Of a stretch of 64,000 nucleotides of DNA, positions 24,664 to 36,130 are shown one piece after another; position 1 is the first letter of the stretch, and each line of letters starts with the position of its first letter. The stretch is from Limnoperna fortunei (Eukaryota; Mollusca; Bivalvia; Mytilida; Modiolidae). The position numbers and the translations under genes are program-made. Under the pieces are notes generated by a model. The model was not told the DNA's origin. It saw nothing but the letters and a program-made list of their open reading frames with translations, and ran no database searches. The stretch spans positions 114,458,545 to 114,522,544 of the forward strand of contig OX104111.1 of assembly GCA_944474755.1 (NCBI GenBank), in the 5' to 3' direction.

Positions 24664-25256
24664 CAGTCCCTGTAAGTTAACAAAACGCACGATGCACGAA
24701 CGATGTACGAACGATGAACGGACGATATAAGAACGTTGTACGCACGATGTGCGAACGATGTACGCGCGATACAGGAAACGATATTCGATACGATATACGA
24801 TGGAAACGGTGAGACGGCGTTTATCCTTTTGATAGTTCTATCGTCTATCTTATTGTATATCGTATCGTGTAACGTTTCGTTTATGGTATGGTGCATCGTC
24901 TGCTTTACCGTCAATGCATGGTTTAATGATTATTTTTGGTATAAATAGTTTATTTTTCAGTATTTTACTTCAGTATTGAAGGGATTTACTACTTTTCCTA
25001 GATACATAATAATTTAAAAGGTACTTAATTGATATCAGAGCACAATCATTTAAGTAAATTTTAGCATTCGTACATAACTCTATGCGATGAACGATAGAAG
25101 AAAAGATCCACCATACGATGCACGCTATAGAAAACGATACACGATATGCGCATGATGTACACACGATGTACGGACTATGTACGAACGATGTACGATAAAC
25201 GAACAATGCACGATGTACGAACGATCAAATCGTTAACTTGTACGTTCCAGGGACTG
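24664..25256 (+). mobile_element. Tc1/mariner-type MITE with 11-bp subterminal repeats, complete copy
   Basis: A 593-bp element with termini CAGTCCCTG (24664-24672) and CAGGGACTG (25248-25256), and GTTAAC near each end in inverted orientation. Clusters of an 11-bp unit (ACGATGTACGA and variants) lie at about 24690-24800 and 25085-25225, with reverse-oriented units at about 24830-24905. The right flank begins TA. Uninterrupted satellite at about 55288 reads CTTGTATACCAGCTTTATG, consistent with insertion at a TA and its duplication; the left TA is mutated (TACA). No transposase is encoded, so it would need one supplied in trans. Confidence 0.8.
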
Positions 25257-25444
25257 TAACAGTTTTATGTCTTTCATGTCTTTATATCGTTCCATTATGC
25301 TCTTTTTATATCGTCAGTGTCTATAGGTTTTTATCGTTAGTGTCTACACGTTTTCTATCGTTTTGTATACGCTTGATTTCGTTCGTTTATGTCCACTTCA
25401 TATTGCAATTGTATACCAGCTTTATATCATTTGTTTATATCGGC
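25257..25444 (+). repeat. 24-bp minisatellite, right remnant of S3
   Basis: Satellite resumes after the MITE (ACAGTTTTATGTCTTTCATG) and aligns with 55300-55440. It ends at the segmental duplication that starts ATGTCTAGTG. Confidence 0.85.
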
Positions 25445-26150
25445 TATGTCTAGTGATTTATTGTCCTGCGTTTGGTTTGATGCTTATATTATGAATTAGG
25501 TGTAAGGATCGTCTTGTCTTATATGAGATGTATGTTTAAAGATAACGTTGAATTCAAGAAACACATTGACATTACTTCAGGATATGCAACACGTGCGCAT
25601 AACCATCATGGCGACATTAAATGTTATACATTCTGTTGAGTGTGACACATTTTTGCCACATCTTGAAGTACAACAGTTTGTATAACCCAAATTAAAAAGT
25701 ATGTATTACAATACACTATCCATTACAGGGTAATTGTGTAGTTTCTAAATACAGAGCTGTTCGTTTAAATATTTGTAATGGAACAATAATGTATATTATG
25801 TTCTTTCAAATGGGTATTTAGTTAGTGGCAATACTTAATACTTAAGTTGATATTTCAAATCCATCATATCTAAGCCTCAGTCTTATTAGAGGAAAAATAA
25901 GCAAAAACTCAGACCAGGCAGGAAAAGTCAAGGAACTAATAAAAATAGGTTTTACCTGAACATAACCCGAACCTGAAAACAAAAATCCAAAAACAGAAAG
26001 AAAGTAACCCTTACCCTTAGATTTATTTGTTATTCTGATTTTTTTAAAGCGTTATGTAGTTTAAGTATACCTGCTTGATATCGTTCAATTATACCTGTGT
26101 TATTTCGTTCAAGTATACCCGCTTGATATCGTTCTTGTTTATCCGCTTTA
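25445..26150 (+). repeat. Segmental duplication copy 2 (partner at 22.17 kb)
   Basis: Nearly identical to 22165-22950, with small indels. It contains the same degenerate E1-like segment at about 25885-26015. Its left edge cuts abruptly into satellite, as expected for a duplication breakpoint. Confidence 0.88.
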
Positions 26151-26960
26151 AATCGTTCGTGAATATTGACTTAGTATCATCCGTGTATATTCGCTTTTTA
26201 TCGTTCGTGTATACGTGGTTGATATAGTTCTATGCCCGATTTTTTATTTTCGTTTATACCTGTTTTCCAATAGGAAGTGCATCGCCGCTTTATATACTTC
26301 TTTATACCCGCTTGATATCGTTTCATTATACCCACTTCACATCGTTCAGTATAAAGCTTTATATCCTACTGGTATATCCGATTTATATTGTTCTTGTATG
26401 CCGAATTTAGATTGCTCTTATATTCTGCTTTATATTATATTTCTATGCCAAATTTATATTGTTCTTAAATGTCAGCACTGTTTTACATAGATATGTGTCT
26501 GCACTGATTAGAGTACTTCCACTCTATATGGTTCGTTTTAACCCGCTTTATATCGTTTTTGTGTACCCGCGTCCAGTTGTTTCGTTCGTATACATCTTCT
26601 TTATATTGAGTTTGTATACCCGTTCTGCATCGTTCACATATTACCACTGTAAATCATTTGGGTACATCCGCTTGATATCGCTCTTTTATACCCGCTTGAT
26701 ATCGATCTTATATACTCGCTTAATATCGTTCTTGTATTCCCAATTGGTATCATTCGTGCTTTAGAGCAGTCGTTTCTAACCGTTGCATATATTGCTTGTA
26801 TAACCCTTTTATATCGTTCATTTTAACAACATTGTGTCGTGTATACATATCCGATTGATATAGTTTGTACATTCCGTCCTGATATCGTTCCTTTTACCGT
26901 ACATGGATGATTGATATTGTTCTTGTATACCAGGTTTATATTGCATTTATATAATTTTGC
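26055..26960 (+). repeat. 24-bp minisatellite block S3b
   Basis: Degenerate units that begin as in S3a and jump to distal landmarks (GTTTATACCTGTTTTCC at 26252). It lacks the internal units found at 23.0-23.8 kb, so it is an internally deleted array. At 26765-26790 it has the uninterrupted form of the E1 insertion site. Confidence 0.9.
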
Positions 26961-27300
26961 GTGTTTTTGATTGGTCTATTGGCTAAAACAACGTTCGGGT
27001 TACGACAAAACGCAACAGTACTAAAATTAAATATAATGTTTGTACGCTGCACGATTCCGCTGCATAGTAGTCAAGCGGAAACCGATATTGACCTGGTTTT
27101 TATTTTTAACCAAACAGAAAAGCTGTCTTAATAAATTCACTCGTCCAATCAAATCTATTGTATTAAGTATTGTATTAAGTGTACACAATTCATTGACGTC
27201 AGCTATACATACATCGTGATGAAAAGTCGGTTCTGAGATATATTGATTCATTTATACTCTTGTCCATATTTGAAACTGTAATTTCAGGATTATCAGCAAA
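26960..27300. other. Unrecognised sequence following S3b
   Basis: No satellite units and no match elsewhere were noticed. A 74-codon minus-strand ORF (27027-27251) has no recognisable motif and is not called as a gene. Confidence 0.4.
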
Positions 27301-29624
27301 TTGATATCAAAATGCAGCATTAAATTAAAATATTAAGGGTAACTAGAATTACAAAATGTAAGCAGGTGCTCCAGTAAAAAAGGTATTGTTTCAATTTAAT
27401 TTGAATTCTTTAATTGCTTCTGACTTAAATAAAAAGTCATGGGAGCATAGTAATCTATGTAACTACAATGTACTACACTTAACCCTTTCTGGGCTTCAAA
27501 GTATTCTATTTTACAAAGCCGCAAAAGGTTATTTTTAGATGTAAAAAACCCTACTTTTTTAAGGTTAAGAAGAATGAGTACTTTGAAAAATTGTTACAAT
27601 GAACAGCATGGAAGGACCCCTTACGGTACTTGATACGCCATAGCGGGATAAAAGTATTGACTTAATAGAATATGGATTCATATACATATGTTTATCCTGT
27701 ATGAGTTTATTTTGCTTGCCAAAAGCCACACTTTACATATTTGATTGCGTACGTATGATTAAAGTTGTTAGAACGGCAACAAATAAGGGTGCTGGCTCTT
27801 TAAAATGAAACCTTACAAAACAGTACAACTCTAAGATACTGCTGTCAACAACAAGATTATCAAGTCTGACTTCAGCAAGGTGTGATGGGGTCTATTTTAA
27901 CAAGGATTGAAATTGCGTATGCCGATGGTCAGGTTTTCTCAGCAGATTTATTAATACAGTATTAAGCTGTAGAAGTCATGGTATCTATGTACTGAACATA
28001 TCGTGTAAATTCATTCAAAGAGTGCAAAATTAAAACTAACAAACTGATAATTTAACAGGAGGCAAATAGGTTTTCTACAATTATCTTGCATTTTAGAAAT
28101 TTAAAGTGTTTTTGAATGCTTTTATTTGCATACAATAACCTTCAATGTGAAACCAATGTTCCTATATTACTGACTAAAAACATATAATCATTTACAATCA
28201 CCATACAAACCATACTATGTTACAAGAACATTTACAGTAGGTGTGTGACCGTTTGAATAACTTACATAGAAACACATGAGCATTGTAAATCTTGGTTTTA
28301 GAAAAAATAAAATATTTTATTTTTTTATGTCAGTAATTGATTAGCAACTTTTTCCAGTTTTACCAATTCAGAAGAAGGAATAACTAAACACCAGAGAACA
28401 AGTTTCATGACAACGCTATAATCACACTAAAGAGGTTGATAGATATCATTTTGCTTACAACATGAGGTCGTGATGACACAATATTACGAATGTACTTGTA
28501 ATATGATTTATATAATTTCTGAATTCCATTCGTAAATATAAAGATGAGACAATGAATGAAATTAATTGTATGTTAATTTGTCAACAAAAGAGGCAAGTAA
28601 TTTTCCACAATGTATGTTAAAGTATTGCAATGTTAAGATAATGTATACGACTTGTGAGCAGCGTCTGAAATGTGTAAATTTACGTGAGGCAGTCTATCAC
28701 AGCTACAGTTGATAAATGTGTTTATAATTTACTAAACAGTAAAATATACAGTGTGTTATTAAAAAGATTCAAAGTGTGTTTAATGGCTTACGGATTCTAA
28801 TATTACATAATACACACGTGTAAAGTATCTACAATCAAGATAAGAAAAAGCATCAAGGTCAAGACCACGAGAGACATTATGTTAGACCTCAAGTAAATAT
28901 GCACAAATGGTTAAAAATTGGGATATTGAGTTTCATTGTTTGACGATGAAGTTGTGTTATTCATGTCATTTTGTCTTTAATTTTATTGTAATTTTTCATA
29001 TTTAATTTGTTTTACCAGAGGATGTTTGCGCTACTGATGCGTAGAACAGATTCTACTACTGTTGTCCATATCGCACCAATTAAAGTTTTTCTTTGCTATT
29101 TTTATCTTGTCTTGTTTACTAACAAATTTTAATGATAGTGTATTGAATCTAGTTAACATTGATGAATTCTGCATAGTTGTATTTGAATATGCAAGTAAAA
29201 GGTACGACGCCTTGTAACATAATGTAATTCCACGACAGTATCATATCAGCAAAAATACATACAAGATAATACTACTTTAAATTACAAAGAGAGAATAATG
29301 TTATATAATCATTAACTATAATCTTGCGCTGAATTTACTACTCTAATATAATATGAGTTTCATACGAAAGTCATAGCACCCAAAGGAAGCTCCACAATGC
29401 GACAGTAAGACCAGTGAATCTTTGTTAAATAAATGTAGAGTGAAGCACTCCTTGCCAAAAAATAGACTCGAACTGAGACAACTAAAGTTGAAAACAACAG
29501 TTTTGTTTATCTAGGTTTATATAAAAAGCGTTCTTCTCCTCCTATATTTCTAGGAAAATAAAAACAAAGTCGGCATTGATTTTGACCTTTTGCTATTTAT
29601 TATGAACGATTTTTTCCATCATTC

Positions 29625-29695
29625 TACCAGCTATATATTGGCGTCCAGTTTTTATTGAGAAGTACCCAGAGAAAATAACGTCATTAACAATACTT
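29625..29695 (-). mobile_element. SINE fragment
   Basis: Reads inverted relative to the SINE body: CCAGCTATATATTGGCGTCC, AGTTTTTATTG, GAAGTACCCAGAG. Equivalent fragments occur in copy B (34893-34945) and copy C (50930-50990), so the insertion predates the triplication. Confidence 0.55.
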
Positions 29696-30304
29696 AAATT
29701 ATATTGTGTATGATGCTAGTACATGCAATGCTTGCTTTTTTGAGGTTAATGCAATAAGAAGAAAAGGATAAATAATTTCAAAATAGTAATTTTCACGACA
29801 GCTTTACGAATACTGTGGATCCTTTCGATAGCACTAACTAGCGACTGTGATACGATTAAACGTATAATGATAGTATCGTTCTTAAGTGCATTTGTTATAG
29901 CTTTGATTCGTATAATATACATATTAGATGTGGAAAAATGTGTGAACCGGATTAAATGGATTTATATAAACACATTCACTAAGGTTTTTTTAATAAATGT
30001 AGAAGGTATGTATGTTTTTTAGTTGTAGTTGCATGAATTATTTGAAATCTAATTTTTAAGTGAAATTCTCAAAAGGTACATTGATGGGTCTGTTTATCGT
30101 GTTTTCACGTCATTTCAGCATGTTATTTCTATCATGTCATTACGGGTGACGTACAGAAATTTAGCATGCACCTTCAGGCAAAACGATGCATGTAATATCA
30201 GAAGATGCACTTCATATTACCGTTAATCTGCGATGTAGGCTAGATTTGAACAGATTGTATAACATGTTGAATAAAAAAGCCTCCTAAATACGAAAAATAT
30301 CGAT

Positions 30305-30365
30305 AAAAAAACCGACCGAACAACAAGAGACAAAAGTCAATGGCCAATTACAAATCCGGATATTT
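30305..30365 (+). mobile_element. E1 fragment (5' end only)
   Basis: ACCGACCGAACAACAAGAG to CAATTACAAATCCGGATAT, then continuing into non-E1 sequence. The same truncated fragment is at 35525-35590, 37752-37820, 43313-43375 and 51637-51695, so it is an ancestral part of the left shoulder. Confidence 0.6.
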
Positions 30366-31079
30366 TATATTAACTTTTGAATAACTGAACAACTTTTAAA
30401 CAAAATAGAATCTCGCATGCTCTTAAAACATTACTTCTATGACAAATAAGCTGAAACGGGATAATTCGAGAAGCAAAAAAATATATAATATATGAGAAAA
30501 TAACAGTAATAGTGTATAGAAAATTTTGTTTTATGAATTATGGTATGTTCTTTCTGTAGGTTTAGCAAATAATCAATTATTAAATGAAACGTTATATAAA
30601 TACTGAACGAAACCTTTTGTAAACCATATCGGATAATTTTGCAATTTGAAAGAATAAAATACAGCATTTGTCGAAGCAATAAATGATCTGTGAAGTTGCA
30701 TTAGGCTAAAATAAATTTGTGTATGAATGTCGACATGGATGTCTCAACGGTATAAGCAGATGACAGAAATCCACATGAAAAATTGTACACCAATAATAAA
30801 TAATATACTGTATTCAACACGGTATTCAACACCAACGCTTAGCGACACTCAATTAATACTTCTCAATTCTATTTATAAATGTATATTTGCCTGTTTTTTT
30901 TGCTTATCGTGAAACAGGAAAAATGCATATGATATGTTTGTAAAAAATGGCCGAGAAGTTGAAATATACCTACTAACTTACATTATGACAGAGTTAGACT
31001 TTTGGGGAGAAATCCCGAATATAGGTATGTATCCTCTCTCTTTTTCACACGTTAAGCTTGGATCAATTTCAGCCTGTCA

Positions 31080-31170
31080 ATTAAATGTCTTATCCATGAA
31101 GTTTTACATGACTATTTCAGTTTTGTTTTTATACTTTAATCCGATGACTTAAACCGCTTTGAGTCTTGAT
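31080..31170 (+). repeat. Conserved left-shoulder junction before S4
   Basis: TTAAATGTCTTATCCATGAAG, TTTTACATGACTA and TACTTTAATCCGATGACTTA run directly into satellite. The same junction is at 37440-37530, 52395-52470 and 61330-61410. Confidence 0.8.
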
Positions 31171-32090
31171 ACTTTCTTTATTCGTATGTGTATACCAGCT
31201 CTATATTATTTGTGTATACCCGCTTTGTATCGTTTTTTAATATCCGATTTGTATCGTCGCTTTACGTTCGCTTTCTTACTTTCTGTCAAAATGCCTGATA
31301 TCGTACGTGTATATCCGATTTCACTCAGCTTGATATCGTTTCCGTATACAGGCTAAATATCCGTGTATACTGGCTTTATATTGTTCGTGTTTGCCTCTTT
31401 ATATTGTCAGATTCTACACTTTTTATATCGTTCGTGTATATTTATTCACTATTGTTGCTTTATACCCATTTTATATCATTCGGAACAATCCGCTAAAATA
31501 GTTTTTGACTACACGCTTTGTATCGTTCGTATGTAACTGCTGATATAGATCTTGTTTACCTACTTTATTTCGTTCACGTATTCCCATTGTATATTGTCAC
31601 TGTATACCCGCGTTATATCGATCTTGTATACCAACTTTATATAGCTGACACATAACTGCATTATATCGTTTGTATTTTACAGATGTATATCGTTTGCCAA
31701 TACCGGCTTAATATCGTTCGGATATACCTCATATATAGCGTTCTTGTTTAACTGCTGTATTTAAATTTTGTATGACCGCTTGATATCGTTCATATATTCT
31801 GGCGTTATATATTTCTAAAACACCCGCTTTATATAGTTCTTGTATACCCACTCTATAAGGTTTTTGTGTGTCCGTTTTTTATCGTTCATGTATACCACAG
31901 TGATATCGTTCTTATATGCCCGCTTTCTTACTTATTGTTCCTTTATAACCGCTTTATACTGATCCAGTGTAAAGCGGGTATATGCTACGCTACTTGTATA
32001 CCCTATTTATATTGTTCTTTTATAGCCACTATATATTTTTCGTTTATGTCCAATGTATGTTGCTTTTTGTGTATTAGCTTTTCTACCGTT
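31170..32090 (+). repeat. 24-bp minisatellite block S4
   Basis: Degenerate units starting right after the left-shoulder junction. Variant order matches the first 0.9 kb of S8 (52.47-53.35 kb) and S10 (61.41-62.4 kb). It contains the inverted-unit hairpin at 31944-31983 and ends at GTTGTGTCGTAAAACGG. Confidence 0.92.
31944..31983. repeat. Inverted-unit hairpin in block S4
   Basis: Arm TATAACCGCTTTATACT, loop GATCC, then AGTGTAAAGCGGGTATA. One satellite unit is present in reverse orientation, making a dyad. Equivalent dyads lie at 53224-53260 and 62246-62284. Confidence 0.75.
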
Positions 32091-32520
32091 GTGTCGTAAA
32101 ACGGTTGTACACCATATCATTTCAATATTTGACAGTATTAAGTAACCACAGATGTGAAAGTAACATAGAAGAGTCTAAATGTCCCTAACCCTCTGTTTAT
32201 AATCTGTCCAGAATACTGTAATAATACTGCAACTTCTAGATATGTTGATTTTATCTGAAAAGTATTTTATTCTAAAGGCGGCTTGAAACTGATAGCTATA
32301 ATTATAATGGTCTTAAACTGCTTCATATGCCTTATAAAAGGCAAACAAAAAGATATATTTATAAGCAAGTCGTTAAGAAGTCTTGTTGACAGTTTTAGTG
32401 TTTTTATGTTAATTTTGTGCAGTGATGCACTTATTCATTTGCTAACATACGTTTCTCCTTCGTTGTTTTTTTTAAAGGCATTAATATCGTTTCATATTGT
32501 TCCAATCTAAATAGAATCAT
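32090..32520. other. Right flank of S4
   Basis: Starts with GTTGTGTCGTAAAACGGTTG, shared with 2530-2600. The rest has no match noticed. A 75-codon ORF (32283-32510) has no recognisable features and is not called. Confidence 0.4.
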
Positions 32521-33644
32521 TGAATAGTTTCTGACTTCCATAAAAAGTCATGGGAGGATAGTAAACTATAAAAGAACAATTTTTTAGATGTGAAAAAACA
32601 CCGCTTTAAGGTTAATATGAATGTGTAAATTTGAAAATTTTTTACAATAAACAGTACGTATTTCTTACGGTACTTGATACGCTAGAGCATTACAAAAGTA
32701 TTAACTGCATAGAATATGGATACATCTACATATGTTTATTCTGAGAGAATTTATTTTCTTTGCCAAAAGCAACTCTCTACTTAATAAGTATTACATATTT
32801 GAGTGCGTACGTATGATTAAATTTTTGTCGCGAATATACTGCTGTCAACAGTGGAGATTATCGAGTCGGAATTCGCCAAGATGTGATCGGCTCTGTTTAA
32901 TATATAATAAGAATTGACATTTTTCATTCCATTCTCAGCAGATTTATTGCTACACCATTAATCTTCAGAATTCATAGTATCTCTGTACTGAAAACATCAT
33001 TTAAATTCATTGAAAGAACACAAACTAAAAACAAACATATTGATAATTTAACAGGAGGCAAGTAGTTGTTCTCTTACTATCATGTATTTTGGAAATGTAA
33101 AGTTTATTCAATGTAAAACCAATGTTTCTGTATTACTGACTAAAACCATATTAGCCTTTACAATCACCAGACAAAGCATACTATGGTACAAGGCCCATTT
33201 ACAGTAGGTATGTGATCATTTAAATAATTTACATAGAATCACACGAGCATTGTAATTCTCGTTAAATTTGTTGTTTTAGAAATACAAAATATTTTCTTTG
33301 TTTGATGTCAGTAATTTATTTAGCAATGTTTTTCCAGTTTTACCAATTCAGAAGAAGGAATAACTAAATTCCTGCAGAGAACAAGTTTCATTACTACGTT
33401 ATAATAACAATAGTGAGGCTGGTAGGTATCATTTTTGCTTAAATATGTCATGAATACATACTATCATCAGTGTACTTGTAATATTGATCTGTATAATTGC
33501 ATTCGTAAAGACAAAGGTGAGAAAATGAACGACAATATTTGTATATTAATTTGGCAAAAAAGGAGGCGAATGATTTTCCACGATGTATGTTAAAGTATTA
33601 CACTGTTAAGATAATTTATACGACTTGCATGAAGCTTTAGAAAA

Positions 33645-33836
33645 TAGCAAAGAAAACCGACCGAACAACAAGAGCCAAAAGTCAAGGGACAGTTACAAAT
33701 CCGGATATAAACAAAACGCAACACAAAAACAAAAAACAAAAACATAAAACGCAAAAAGAGAGTAACCCGAAACCCAATAAAAACCATTGGTGCACTCAGG
33801 TGCTCCGGACGAGTAAGCAGTGCCTGCCTCTAATAA
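33645..33836 (+). mobile_element. E1 interspersed repeat, insertion specific to copy B
   Basis: Runs from ATAGCAAAGAAAACCGACCG to GAGTAAGCAGTGCCTGCC. The flanking sequence resumes (AAATGTGCAAATTG) at the point matching AAATGTGTAAATT in copy A (28669), which lacks the element. This gives a filled and an empty site pair. Confidence 0.75.
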
Positions 33837-34281
33837 GAAATGTGCAAATTGTGTAGCAATCTATCACTGCTACAATTAATAAAGACTTTTGTAATTTATT
33901 AAACAGTAAAATGTACAGGGTGTGTTATTGAGAAAAGATTCAAAGTTTGCACAATGGTTTACAGATTCTAATATTACATAACAGACATACATAAAGTACA
34001 TCCAAGAGAAGTAAACAGCATCAAGGGCATTAGTCTAGACTAAATATGCACAAACAATTGTCAATTTGATGCGTAGAACTGATTGCACTACTGTTGTCTA
34101 ATCGCACCAATTAAAATTTGTCCTTGCTTGTTTAGTTTACTTGCAAAATAGTCAATGGAATCTAGTTAGCGTATTGTGTTTACATTTCACAACGTATACG
34201 TTATTCTATATCCTGCGATCGATATTCCGATTTTCTAGACCAATCACTGCTGTTGACTGCTAAAGTATGCAACAAATGTTT

Positions 34282-34645
34282 GTTGCACCTAGGATGATGT
34301 TATCTCTCCAGATCTCCAGAAGGTCTATGGTCGGAACCACGACTTAATTGATCAGTGTCTTAAATACGATCTGACATTTTCGCTGAATCATAGGTAGTGT
34401 TTCCTATTCCCGGATTTGACTTTTTCCTAGACAAGACAATGAGTAACTGGACGGGTCTCTTATTAGTGGCAGGCACTGCTTACTCGTCCGGAGCACCTGA
34501 GTGTACCCATGGTTTTTATTGGGTTCGGGTTACTCTGTGTTTTGGTTTTTTTTGTTTTTATGTTGTGTTTTTCTGTATCCTGATTTGTAGCTGTTCCTTG
34601 GCGTCTGGCTAATGTTGTTCGGTCAGTTTTATTTGCTATATTTTA
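34282..34645 (-). mobile_element. E1 interspersed repeat, long form, inverted
   Basis: Reverse complement of the E1 consensus plus the 3' extension seen at 19345-19487. It has GGAGCACCTGAGTGTACCC at 34490 and TTGTTCGGTCAGTTTTATTTG at 34614. It is absent from the equivalent place in copy A (29.29 kb). The 71-codon ORF at 34397-34612 is an E1 artefact. Confidence 0.72.
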
Positions 34646-34892
34646 TAAAAATGTATAATCATTAACTATAATCTTGCGTTGCAATTACTACTCTAATATG
34701 TGTTTCATAAGAAACCAAAGGAAGCCCAAATATTCGGAACCGAAACCTCCACTCCTTGTTAAATAAATGTTGAGTCAAGCACTCCGTGATAAGAGATAGA
34801 TACGAACTGAGAACACTAAAGTTGACAACAACAGTTTTATTTATTTAGGTTTATATAAAAAAAATTCTTCGCCTCCTAGTTTTCATATTCTT

Positions 34893-34945
34893 CAGCTATA
34901 TCACGGCGCCCAGTCTTGATTGTAGGAGTACCTGAAGAAAACAAC
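34893..34945 (-). mobile_element. SINE fragment
   Basis: CAGCTATATCACGGCGCCCA then GGAGTACCTG, inverted relative to the SINE body and equivalent to the fragments at 29625 and 50930. Confidence 0.5.
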
Positions 34946-35524
34946 GTCATTAATAATACTTAATATCATGTATGATGCAATCGAGTAGTTAATAAAATGA
35001 TTGCTTTTTTAGATTAAAGCAAACAGAAGATATGAATATTGTGAATCGATTCGATAGCACCAACTAGCGATTGTGATACGATTAAACGTATAAGGATAGT
35101 ATTTTTCTTAAGTGATTTTTTGGTGGCTTTGATTTGTATATATATTCGATGGATGTGGAAAAAATGTGTGTAGAGGATTACATGATTTTTTTTACTCAAA
35201 TTCACTGAGGTTCCCTTGATGGAGGTAGAAGGTATGTATGTTTATAAGTTGTATTTGCATGAATTATTTGAAATCTAATTATTAAAGTGAAATCTAACAA
35301 ATCTACATTGATGGGAATGTTTATCATGTCTATTTGTCATGTCGGCATGCGATTTCTATCATATCATTATTGTTGAGGTAAATAAATTTAGCATGCGCCT
35401 TCTGTCATTACAATGCATGTAATATCATTGATGGTAGACACATTCCATATAACTGTTCATCTTCGATGTAGGCTAGTTTTGAACTGATTGTATAGGTTGT
35501 GGAATAAAAAACACGCCTAAATAG

Positions 35525-35590
35525 CAAAAAAAAAACCGACTGAACAACAAGAGCCAAATGTCAATGGACAATTACAAATCCGGATATATT
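35525..35590 (+). mobile_element. E1 fragment (5' end only)
   Basis: ACCGACTGAACAACAAGAGC to GACAATTACAAATCCGGATA. Same truncated fragment as at 30305. Confidence 0.55.
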
Positions 35591-36130
35591 ATATAACGCG
35601 GATATATTATATAACTGTTGAAAAACTAAACAACTGGAAAACAAAATAGAATCTCGCATGCTCGTACACATTACTTCTATGACGAATCATCTCAAACGGG
35701 ACAAGTCGAGAAGCGAAAAAAAAATAAATACCAGGAAAGGGTGTTAAGAAAATTTCGTTTTATAAATTCTGAAATGTTCTTTCTGTAGGCTTAGCAAATA
35801 ATCAATCACAAAAATCAAACAATCTATGATTAAAAAATACCTTTTGTAAAACATAGCGGATAATTTTACAATTTTAACCCTATAAACTCATCTTAAGAAT
35901 AAAGTACTGTTAGCCTGCATTTGTAGGAGCACTAAATGTTCGCTGAAGTCGTATTTGGACCAACAAGTCCAAATAAATTTGTTTTTGAATTTCGACGTGA
36001 ATGCCACAACGGTATTAGCAACAACACACGACAGAAATGTACCTGAACAATTTGAGAAATTTAGCAAATTGTACAACAATAACAAATAATGAACGATATT
36101 CGACACCAACGCATAGAGATACCTCATTTA

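Larger units (their letters stand above)
27300..31170 (+). repeat. Segmental duplication copy A, left flank of block S4
   Basis: Aligns by eye with 32.5-36.1 kb (copy B) and 49.6-52.4 kb (copy C). Shared landmarks are AAAGTCATGGGAGCATAGTA (27432), TTACGGTACTTGATACGCC (27623), AACAGGAGGCAA (28057), ATAATCATTAACTATAATC (29306) and AATACTGAACGAAACC (30599). It ends with the conserved left shoulder before S4. No coding region was supported. Confidence 0.8.
32520..36130 (+). repeat. Segmental duplication copy B
   Basis: Aligns with copy A (27.4-31.05 kb) with an offset rising from about 5.11 to 5.36 kb. The rise is explained in part by two E1 insertions (33645-33836 and 34282-34645) that are absent from copies A and C. 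Both ends are rich in indels. No coding sequence was recognised. Confidence 0.8.
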
